The notes beneath the pieces are model-generated. The model was not told where the DNA came from, ran no database searches, and was given only the letters and a program-made list of their open reading frames with translations. A stretch of 10,813 nucleotides of DNA from Dehalococcoidia bacterium (GTDB lineage: Bacteria > Chloroflexota > Dehalococcoidia > GIF9 > UBA5629), in NCBI GenBank assembly GCA_041653995.1, contig JBAZEK010000015.1, positions 1 to 10,813 of the forward strand. The letters run 5' to 3'. Below are positions 5,330 to 10,602 of the stretch, piece by piece (position 1 is the first letter of the stretch; each line of letters opens with the position of its first letter). Position numbers and translations under genes: made by a program.

Positions 5330-5878
5330 GTGTCTACCATAATCTGCACTCACGTCGAGCAACATCTACCCGCTGCGTGCGCATTCGTTGGGCGGGACCT
5401 GCACGCCGCCGGCTGGACCCTGGCGGCGCCGCTGCCAAAGCCCGGCCGCGGCGCACCAATCCGCTGCATTGCTGGACTGCCCCGGGGGCGTGGGCGCTAC
5501 TGGCTCTTGCTGGGTGCGGCTGCCTTGGGTCTGGGCGACGGCATTGCCGTGCCGCCCGCTGTGAAGCGCTGCCCGGAGCGGCTGACGGTCGACATGCCAA
5601 TCGGTGCCCCAACCAACACGAAAATGCGCCGGTTGGTTCGGGTAGCGTGCGCGTGCGGCCTGCACGGGACGCCTGCGGCCGTGCCGGGGCCGTTTCCCTT
5701 GCGCCGGTGCGTGTCATTCAGCGCGCCTGTGAGGGCTGCACTCGAGGCAGCGCAGGCGCGGTACGGCGGGTCGATCGCTGAATGGGTGCGCTGGCTGGTG
5801 CTGCCACCTCCCGCACCCCCGCCTGTGCCCCTGCCTGTGCCCCCGCCTGTGCCACCGCCGATCAGCTGTGGCGACTAA
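5330..5878 (+). CDS. Unrecognised 182-residue protein with Pro-rich C-terminal tail
   Basis: The GTG at 5330 follows directly on the TAA of Cys-triplet gene 2, with TTGGAC just upstream, so the two genes probably form a unit. The product has a hydrophobic stretch around residues 58-74 (WLLLGAAALGLGDGIAV), a Cys/Arg-rich middle (RLVRVACACGLHG), a likely helix near residues 130-155 (SAPVRAALEAAQARYGGSIAEWVRWLV), and a tail of about 20 residues made almost only of Pro and Val (PPPAPPPVPLPVPPPVPPP), then ISCGD. The tail would be an extended polyproline II segment. The last 17 bases overlap the convergent SprT-like gene. No family recognised. The frame is open on both strands here, but codon composition and gene abutment favour this one. 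Confidence 0.58.
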   Translation: MSTIICTHVEQHLPAACAFVGRDLHAAGWTLAAPLPKPGRGAPIRCIAGLPRGRGRYWLLLGAAALGLGDGIAVPPAVKRCPERLTVDMPIGAPTNTKMRRLVRVACACGLHGTPAAVPGPFPLRRCVSFSAPVRAALEAAQARYGGSIAEWVRWLVLPPPAPPPVPLPVPPPVPPPISCGD

Positions 5879-6197
5879 GCCATTTTTCAGCTGCAGCGCG
5901 GTGCGGGAGCAAGTAGCACGCTACTACGTGGGCTTTTGGGTGTCTACAACGACGATACGGGAAAATTGCGTGCAATACTTCGTGTCCAATAATGTACTCG
6001 AGCACATATATTGGAGCCTGTTGCAACGCACACGATAGTCCAATCCAGTGCCCATCGTGCGGATACCTGCGCCACTGTGCCCAGTGGGGTCCGTTATCCA
6101 GTTCGCTATCGAGCGCCCACGTGATTTGGATATTTCGTGGCGCGTAGCGCAACCTTTTACGCGCACGGTCGAGCAGCACCTGCAGATCAACAGCCAC
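5862..6197 (-). CDS. SprT-like (HExxH) zinc metalloprotease-fold protein, short phage type
   Basis: The 111-residue product carries YIIGHEVLHAIFP around residues 69-80, a classical HExxH zinc site (His72, Glu73, His76); a candidate third ligand is His86 or His90 in CRHPKAHVVAC. Before it lies a strand region with Trp residues (IQITWALDSEL, HWIGLSCALQQAPIYVLEYI), as in SprT-like and related small metallopeptidase domains, where a three-strand sheet precedes the HExxH helix. The start is taken as GTG at 6197, which overlaps the stop of the upstream membrane gene by 11 bases; a longer frame to 6281 has an implausible Cys/Arg-rich leader. SprT-like proteins act on DNA-bound proteins in bacteria and eukaryotes; whether this short form cleaves anything is unknown. 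Confidence 0.7.
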   Translation of the reverse strand: MAVDLQVLLDRARKRLRYAPRNIQITWALDSELDNGPHWAQWRRYPHDGHWIGLSCALQQAPIYVLEYIIGHEVLHAIFPYRRCRHPKAHVVACYLLPHRAAAEKWLSRHS

Positions 6198-6480
6198 GGT
6201 GCACCACCAGCCACGTGCCAACGCCAGCGCCAACGCAGAAGCACACCGCCGCGGACACCGACCGCAGCGACTGCCCAACACCCACGAGCACGCACGCGGC
6301 CCAGATTGCTTCTGTCGCGGCAGCGCGCCACGGTTGGCACGCTACGCACGCACGCACCCAGTATGCGCTTAGACTCGCCAGCAGCAGACCGGCGGCACCG
6401 GACGGCGCCAACCAGCACAGCAGCACAGCGCCTGGCACAGACGCAGCACCCAAGCACACGAGGCGCATTTTGTCGTGCAT
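6187..6480 (-). CDS. Small multi-pass membrane protein, 97 aa
   Basis: The ATG at 6480 overlaps the TGA of the phosphoesterase gene (TGATG), so translation is probably coupled. The product starts MHDKMRLVCLGAASVPGAVL and is almost wholly hydrophobic, with three to four predicted membrane spans at about residues 6-24, 27-45, 55-70 and 76-93, short polar loops (RACVACQPWR, GQSLRS), and the end LVVHRGC. Two other minus-strand frames are open here; this one is preferred because of the TGATG junction and the coherent membrane pattern. Size and topology are compatible with a holin or other small phage inner-membrane protein, but no endolysin or spanin is evident next to it, so the role stays open. 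Confidence 0.6.
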   Translation of the reverse strand: MHDKMRLVCLGAASVPGAVLLCWLAPSGAAGLLLASLSAYWVRACVACQPWRAAATEAIWAACVLVGVGQSLRSVSAAVCFCVGAGVGTWLVVHRGC

Positions 6481-8120
6481 CAGCACAGGGCACCCGCTTC
6501 CAAGCGCTTGGCGGCTGTTGCCAGCGCTTCGCGCTCGCGCTCGGTTGGCTCGTGCAGCCACGTTGGGCTGACCTTCGTCTTACCGTATTTCGAGTCGATC
6601 AGGCAAAATGTTTGTTTCGGCTCTTCAGGGCGGGCATTAATTTTTCTGGCGAAATCGTTGTAGCCGACTACAGATCCATTTGCGAGGCCGTCTCCAAGGT
6701 CGAGCTGAGAGTGAAAATGCCCGGTCAAATGCAAGTAGCTCGGCTGATTTAACTGCCACATCGCATAAGCCTTGCGCAACGGGATGGTAATACCGCCCAC
6801 ACCTCCGGCGTAGTTGACTGTATCACCGTGCGTACCATGCAAAACTCGCCCGAATACCGATGTGTATACGTCTCTTGCTTTTGGTGCGTGCACTCTTATG
6901 GTTGGGTGGTCGGCAAACGCGCGTGCTACACGCTGTCCGAGAGCCCACTCGTGACTATGCTCGCAATACGTAGCTGCGCGTGGTTTGAGTGTATCTCGGC
7001 CGTGATTGCCTGGCACCCAGAGCACCCGCAATTCACGATCGGGGCCCAGTTCGTCTGCGAGATGCGCAAGGCGCCCCAATAGATATGGCTCAAGCCAGTC
7101 GATCGTTACAAGAGGCGCCTCGGACGTTTCCGTTTGATCATCATGCAGATGCCCGTCGATCAGGTCGCCCAGCACAGCGATGCAGTGGCCGATTACAGCA
7201 AAAGAGCGCTCATCTTTGATCAACCACACGATCGACTCGAAATACCGGTCAAGCCTGTGTCTGCAGATCTCCGGGTCGTATGAATTCCAGCACACGGATG
7301 CGGTGGGCACAACAGTGGCGCCAGCGTGCACATCGGACAGCACCGACAGACCCCAGGCTTGCCGTTGGGCTGTGCCGAGCACGCGAGGCCCCACGGGCGC
7401 CGGCCGGGGCAGTGGTGCCGAGAGCATATCCACACGCGCTTGCAGAGATGTAATCCGGTCTTTGGCCGCTTTGAGCAATTTACGATCGGCGGCAGCGGCG
7501 CGCTGTGCGGCGGTTTTGGTTAGTGCTGTGTCGAGCGGATCTGCTTCGGGTGTCGGGGGCGGTGCGGGCACTGTCTTTGGGTGCTGTGCGCGCGGATCTG
7601 CTTCGGGTGTCGGGGGCGGTGCGGGCACTGTCTTTGGGTGCTGCGCGCGCGGCTTGGCACGCCCGGTAGCGTGCAGCCATGATCCGTATGCGAGCGGCAA
7701 CGACCATTTTCCGGATACCACCTGTGCGCACTGGGGCGCGTTGGACGCGACCATTTCCTGCGCTATGGTGCGCATTCGGTCTGTGATGCGTACGGGATAA
7801 TCGCCGTCGCATTTGGCTATTGCTATTGCCAGTTGATCGTCCGATAAATTACGTCTTGCAATTTGGCGCTGCCACATATAGCGCTTTGCCTCCTCGCGAT
7901 TTGCGAATGTCATGTGAATGACGTCGTAGGGCAACTGCAGACGCTTGCATATCGCATAGCGCCGGTGCCCGTCTATGATTGTGTTTCCCCACACAATAAT
8001 CGCATCCACGTCACGACAGCCACACGATCGCTCTATTGCTGTTTGTAACTCAGCATCTGACTCCGGTGCTGGTATGAGGGCTTCAAATTCTGGATCTACT
8101 TGGAGATTAACTTGCTGCAT
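6480..8120 (-). CDS. ParB-like N-terminal domain fused to a calcineurin-like metallophosphoesterase
   Basis: The 546-residue protein has two recognisable parts. Residues about 35-150 are a ParB/Srx-like domain: DVDAIIVWGNTIIDGHRRYA, with the DGHRR motif at 50-54, then the REEAKRYMWQRQIARRNLSDD region common in phage ParB-like proteins. A Pro-rich linker (about 157-196) holds two 19-residue repeats, followed by a short helical segment (about 205-235). Residues about 258-515 carry the metallophosphoesterase motifs: SDVH (Asp263, His265), GDLIDG (Asp319), PGNH (Asn372, His373), HGTHGD (His431) and TGHFHS (His468, His470), so the dinuclear metal site looks intact. ATG at 8120 is chosen over TTG at 8153. 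It overlaps both neighbours in the operon. Likely substrate is a phosphodiester or nucleotide; which one is unknown. Confidence 0.85.
   Translation of the reverse strand: MQQVNLQVDPEFEALIPAPESDAELQTAIERSCGCRDVDAIIVWGNTIIDGHRRYAICKRLQLPYDVIHMTFANREEAKRYMWQRQIARRNLSDDQLAIAIAKCDGDYPVRITDRMRTIAQEMVASNAPQCAQVVSGKWSLPLAYGSWLHATGRAKPRAQHPKTVPAPPPTPEADPRAQHPKTVPAPPPTPEADPLDTALTKTAAQRAAAADRKLLKAAKDRITSLQARVDMLSAPLPRPAPVGPRVLGTAQRQAWGLSVLSDVHAGATVVPTASVCWNSYDPEICRHRLDRYFESIVWLIKDERSFAVIGHCIAVLGDLIDGHLHDDQTETSEAPLVTIDWLEPYLLGRLAHLADELGPDRELRVLWVPGNHGRDTLKPRAATYCEHSHEWALGQRVARAFADHPTIRVHAPKARDVYTSVFGRVLHGTHGDTVNYAGGVGGITIPLRKAYAMWQLNQPSYLHLTGHFHSQLDLGDGLANGSVVGYNDFARKINARPEEPKQTFCLIDSKYGKTKVSPTWLHEPTEREREALATAAKRLEAGALC
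7537..7650 (-). repeat. 57-bp tandem duplication in the ParB-phosphoesterase linker
   Basis: Two copies (7537-7593 and 7594-7650) differ by one base and encode two identical 19-residue units, PRAQHPKTVPAPPPTPEAD. The near identity indicates a recent duplication lengthening the interdomain linker. Confidence 0.85.
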
Positions 8121-8548
8121 GTTGCTGTTGCTACTTTCTTTTTTGTGCGCCAAGCGCGCTGTTGCTCATTGATGCGATCGCGGTTGGCCTCGCGCCAAGC
8201 GCGCTTTCGCTCGAGCGCGTGCTCGCGATTGGCCTCGTACCGGGCGCGGGATTGCTCATTGGTGCGATCGCGGTTGGCTTCTCTCCGGGCGCGCTGTTGC
8301 TCGAGCGCGTGCTCGCGGTTGGCTTCGCGCCAAGCGCGCTGTCGCTCGAGCGTGTGCTCGCGGTTGGCCTCGTACCAAGCGCGGGATTGCTCATTGGTGC
8401 GATCGCGATTGGCCTCGCGCCAAGCGCGCCGTTGCTCGAGCGCGTGCTCGCGGTTGGCTTCGTACCGGGCTCTACGGTAGCACGCACAGCATAGGCCTTT
8501 TGCGCACGGCTTGCGCTCAGGGTGCCCGCACATGTTCACTTTTGGCAT
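8096..8548 (-). CDS. Zinc-knuckle protein with seven 15-residue helical repeats
   Basis: The N-terminus reads CGHPERKPCAKGLCCACY, with Cys7, Cys15, Cys20 and Cys23 (His9 a further candidate) forming a zinc-knuckle of the GLCxxCY/GLCxxHY type found at the front of many phage HNH endonucleases and homologues. Residues 26-130 are seven 15-residue repeats such as RAWREANREHALEQQ, very rich in Arg, Glu, Ala and Asn, expected to form one long charged helix or coiled coil. The tail is RTKKKVATATCSKLISK. No HNH catalytic His-Asn-His follows, so this may be a DNA-binding remnant or adaptor rather than a nuclease. Start options are ATG 8548 or ATG 8533; the latter lies just after the upstream stop. It overlaps the ParB-phosphoesterase by 25 bases. 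Confidence 0.75.
   Translation of the reverse strand: MPKVNMCGHPERKPCAKGLCCACYRRARYEANREHALEQRRAWREANRDRTNEQSRAWYEANREHTLERQRAWREANREHALEQQRARREANRDRTNEQSRARYEANREHALERKRAWREANRDRINEQQRAWRTKKKVATATCSKLISK
8159..8473 (-). repeat. Seven tandem 45-bp coding repeats
   Basis: Each unit encodes RA(W/R)xEANR(E/D)(H/R)xxExx. Two subtypes occur, EHALEQQ-like and DRTNEQS-like. Pattern along the protein is A-B-A'-A-B-A-B', suggesting past duplication of two-unit blocks as well as single units. Confidence 0.8.
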
Positions 8549-8775
8549 GGGCACTCGAGGTTTGTGGTGGGATTGTGGGTATCACATCCGGCTGTCTCGA
8601 GGCACCCGCGCAGTATGCTGTCAGCCTGGTACCATCGCGGCCCGGAGCGCGCTGCACACGCACTGCGGCAGCATGCCTGATAGACAGATGCGCAGCATCC
8701 AGCCGCCGGCGCTGGTTGCTGCGCTGGAGGTTGCAGACCGAGACCGATCAAAAAAGCAGTTATGGCGTAGATCAT
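8536..8775 (-). CDS. Small Cys-rich protein with N-terminal membrane or signal segment, 79 aa
   Basis: The ATG overlaps the TGA of the 26-residue peptide gene (ATGA). The product begins MIYAITAFLIGLGLQPPAQQ, a short hydrophobic segment followed by a Pro/Ala/Gln linker and then GCCAS. The remainder holds nine cysteines in all (CC, CC, C, C, C, CPC), with GCLETAGCD and LECPCQK near the end. Cys pairs after a hydrophobic N-terminus suggest an exported or membrane-anchored, disulfide-bonded domain. AAGC just before the first Cys is a weak lipobox-like site, lacking the usual Leu at -3. It lies between the HD hydrolase and the zinc-knuckle gene. A spanin-like role is conceivable from size and Pro-rich linker, but unsupported by any specific motif. 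Confidence 0.6.
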   Translation of the reverse strand: MIYAITAFLIGLGLQPPAQQPAPAAGCCASVYQACCRSACAARSGPRWYQADSILRGCLETAGCDTHNPTTNLECPCQK

Positions 8776-8852
8776 TTTGCCCAGACTTTCTGTATGATCA
8801 ACAGAGTCAACCATAGCACACCGACACAGCCGAGCCACACGCAAATACACAC
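8772..8852 (-). CDS. 26-residue single-span membrane peptide
   Basis: A GGAGG lies eight bases before the GTG at 8852, one of the best ribosome binding sites in the window, and the frame ends in ATGA shared with the next gene. The peptide, MCICVWLGCVGVLWLTLLII followed by QKVWAK, is one transmembrane span with a positively charged C-terminus and three Cys near the N-terminus. It fills the gap after the HD hydrolase stop at 8878. The same ribosome binding site could serve a GTG two bases on (8850), which would extend the Cys-rich gene by 25 residues; spacing and the four-base overlap favour the peptide. Tiny membrane peptides are common in phage operons; the role is unknown. Confidence 0.5.
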   Translation of the reverse strand: MCICVWLGCVGVLWLTLLIIQKVWAK

Positions 8853-8877
8853 GGACAGTCCCTCCAATGGGTTTGGA

Positions 8878-9540
8878 TCATGCATCGTCGTATATCCCTA
8901 ATTGTGAGGCTCTGGACAGGTAAATAGCCTCCGCTCGGGCTGGTGCCCACGGTTTCCACGGCATGGGATCGGGCTCCGGCGTGGGTGTGTCGGGCGATAG
9001 ACCGAGCCACTCAGCATCCGTCATGAAATACGGCCCGTTGTCTCGGCGCTCGGTCAGCATGCTTTTCACGTCCCACTGCTTGATGTTAACACGAGGCACA
9101 CCAAATCGCGCGCTGATGGCGTCCTGCCAGATCCTCTCTAAGCGTTGGTACGCGTGTAGCAGCGATTTGAGCGGACTGCTCACGTCGCCTAGGTACGCTT
9201 CGGCCGCATCGTGTAGCAGTGCCCATCTTGCGGCAGCCGACGGACACAACAGACTGACGTGCACGCAGTGTTGTGCGACCGTGGCGATGTGGTTGCCAGC
9301 ACCGCAAAAACGCCCGATGCGTGATAGTGCGTGTGCGATATCACGGAGCGTGATCATCTCGACAGCAGGTGCTCGCAAATCAAGCCGTTTGCCGCTGAAT
9401 GTGAGGATGCTGCTGTTGGGGTGGACGCTGTGCGGGGGGCGCATTGGTATTGAGCGATTGAGTAGATTGTCGTATTGCGGGCGGGCTGCTTCGACCGGTG
9501 ATCGGTGTTTGTACCCTCTTGTGCTGTGGGTGGGGTTCAT
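8878..9540 (-). CDS. HD-domain phosphohydrolase (YfbR-like phage type)
   Basis: The 220-residue product shows the pattern of phage and bacterial HD-domain hydrolases: LDLRAPAVEMITLRDIAHAL then SRIGRFCGAGNH, the metal-site helix VAQHCVHVSLL (His91/His94), the HD pair in ALLHDAAEAYLGDVSSPLK (His110-Asp111), and a later Asp157 in KQWDVKSM. Members of this superfamily hydrolyse nucleotides, such as deoxynucleoside monophosphates for YfbR, in the cytoplasm; a phage copy may adjust nucleotide pools, but the substrate cannot be read here. The start is ATG 9540: AAGGAAAG precedes it and the TAA of the upstream gene overlaps it (TAATG). An in-frame start at 9621 would extend it by 27 residues inside the upstream gene and lacks support. 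Confidence 0.85.
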   Translation of the reverse strand: MNPTHSTRGYKHRSPVEAARPQYDNLLNRSIPMRPPHSVHPNSSILTFSGKRLDLRAPAVEMITLRDIAHALSRIGRFCGAGNHIATVAQHCVHVSLLCPSAAARWALLHDAAEAYLGDVSSPLKSLLHAYQRLERIWQDAISARFGVPRVNIKQWDVKSMLTERRDNGPYFMTDAEWLGLSPDTPTPEPDPMPWKPWAPARAEAIYLSRASQLGIYDDA

Positions 9541-9947
9541 TATCTTTCCTTTTGGGCTGTGGGTGGAGCTGTGCCAGGCACCAGATCGGGCCTGTGCCAC
9601 AGCAGAAATGCTAGTCGGCACGCTGCGTGGCTGGCTTCAGACATTCCATCTTCATCTCGATACGTTGCGCGCTCCAGGTGTGCTTGAGCACGCAGCTGCT
9701 GCTCTTGTGCTGACTGCGAGCACCACGCATCGCCCCTAGCCTGGTGACGCTCACACACGGACACGGCCGTGTGCAGTAGTGAGAGCATAGCGATTTCTTG
9801 CGCCGGCGTGAGGTTAATCACCCGCGCGTGTAGCGACTGCCAATTCGTCTTGGGGTGTGGTTGGTTCACGGACGCACCAATTTCGGCGAGTACCCGAGCC
9901 GCCGCAGCGCGGCCGCGGTTGCTTCGGCTTTGGTTTGTGTGTAACAT
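9540..9947 (-). CDS. Unrecognised helical protein, 135 aa
   Basis: The product begins MLHTNQSRSNRGRAAAARVL and is mostly helical, with likely helices NLTPAQEIAMLSLLHTAVSV and QEQQLRAQAHLERATYRDED, then MSEASHAACRLAFLLWHRPD and a Pro-rich end. It ends at the TAATG junction with the HD hydrolase. The start is uncertain: ATG 9947 has no good ribosome binding site, while a TTG at 10085 would add 46 residues and overlap the end of Cys-triplet gene 3. The Arg/His/Thr-rich composition of the extra stretch (DTHTARHTERHPTRKANRH) does not look like the rest. If ATG is used, 9948-10074 is a gene-free gap. No family recognised. Confidence 0.6.
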   Translation of the reverse strand: MLHTNQSRSNRGRAAAARVLAEIGASVNQPHPKTNWQSLHARVINLTPAQEIAMLSLLHTAVSVCERHQARGDAWCSQSAQEQQLRAQAHLERATYRDEDGMSEASHAACRLAFLLWHRPDLVPGTAPPTAQKER

Positions 9948-10074
9948 AAAAATGTGCCGATTCGCCTTTCGGGTGGGGTGTCGCTCTGTGTGTCGCGCGG
10001 TGTGCGTGTCTCGTGCCGGCGAGAGTAGTAGCCGCCCTGTTTGGCTGCGGCGCGTCTCGCAAATTTGGGGGTCT

Positions 10075-10602
10075 TTATGTTTCAAGCTCCAATTGCTGCC
10101 ACTGCTGTGCGGTCAGCTGCACGCCAAATGCCACATATCGCAGCCCGCGACCGTTTTTGATTCCGAGGCAGTCGGCGCAGCCGGTGCAGTCGGCGCAGTC
10201 CCAGCAGACGTTGCAGCCGACGCAGTTCCAGCAGCGGGTGCAGCCGGTGCAGCGGGTGCAGTCGGTGCAGTCGGTGCAGCGGGTGCAGTCGGCGCAGTCG
10301 GTGCAGCGGGTGCAGTCGGCGCAGCGGGTGCAGCGGGTGCAGCGGGTGCAGCCGGGGCAGTCGGCGCAGTCGGCGCAGTCGGCGCAGCCGGCGCAGTCGG
10401 TGCAGCCGGTGCAGCGGGTGCAGTCTGAGCAGTCCCAGCAGTCCCAGCAGCGGGTGCAGTCGGTGCAGTCGGTGCAGCGGGTGCAGCCGGTGCAGCGGGT
10501 GCAGTCGGTGCAGCCGGCGCAGTCGTTGCAGCGGGCGCAGTCGAATACGGGCAGTTGCTCCCTTTCGACGGATGTTAATGCTAATATTTCTTCTGGCGTC
10601 AT
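10075..10602 (-). CDS. Cys-triplet repeat protein 3 (42 consecutive Cys-X-Y positions)
   Basis: This 175-residue protein contains 42 cysteines, Cys22 to Cys145, each exactly three residues after the last, with no interruption. X is mostly Thr or Ala (also Trp, Asn, Val, Ser, Pro); Y is almost always Asp, Arg or Gly. The N-cap is MTPEEILALTSVEREQLPVF-D and the C-cap LGIKNGRGLRYVAFGVQLTA followed by QQWQQLELET. GGAG lies eight bases before the ATG and falls inside the end of the preceding paralogue, whose TGA overlaps this ATG (ATGA). It has no signal peptide. A helix with three residues per turn (polyproline II or 3-10) would place all thiols on one face. Metal or cluster ladder, disulfide fibre and structural solenoid are all possible; none is shown. 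Confidence 0.85.
   Translation of the reverse strand: MTPEEILALTSVEREQLPVFDCARCNDCAGCTDCTRCTGCTRCTDCTDCTRCWDCWDCSDCTRCTGCTDCAGCADCADCADCPGCTRCTRCTRCADCTRCTDCADCTRCTDCTDCTRCTGCTRCWNCVGCNVCWDCADCTGCADCLGIKNGRGLRYVAFGVQLTAQQWQQLELET
10077..10164. repeat. 88-bp direct repeat, copy 1 (C-cap of gene 3)
   Basis: The sequence covering the stop region and C-cap of gene 3 recurs at 10601-10688 (C-cap of gene 4) with a single difference, C or T in AGCTGCAYGCC (Val versus Met). Cys-triplet gene 2 carries nearly the same C-cap DNA in opposite orientation (about 5231-5301). Confidence 0.85.
10168..10539 (-). repeat. 9-bp coding repeat array of Cys-triplet gene 3
   Basis: Forty-two tandem 9-bp positions beginning TGC, mostly TGCACCCGC, TGCACCGAC, TGCGCCGAC and TGCACCGGC. 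Every cysteine is TGC and nearly every codon ends in C. Five other frames are also stop-free across most of it, a by-product of the 9-bp period. Confidence 0.85.
10542..10567 (-). repeat. 26-bp segment inverted relative to its paralogue (copy B)
   Basis: In gene orientation this reads CGAAAGGGAG...CCGTATTCG and encodes EREQLPVF. It is the exact reverse complement of 5035-5060 in gene orientation. The Glu and Phe codons at the ends (GAA and TTC) are preserved by the symmetry of the ends. Confidence 0.85.

Noticed and set aside
6048..6752. 234-codon plus-strand frame
   Set aside because: Antisense to the SprT-like, membrane and phosphoesterase genes, with His/Arg/Thr-rich shadow composition.
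9814..10062. 82-codon minus-strand frame from a TTG
   Set aside because: Overlaps the 135-residue gene in another frame, lacks a ribosome binding site and is dominated by Arg, Pro, His and Thr.
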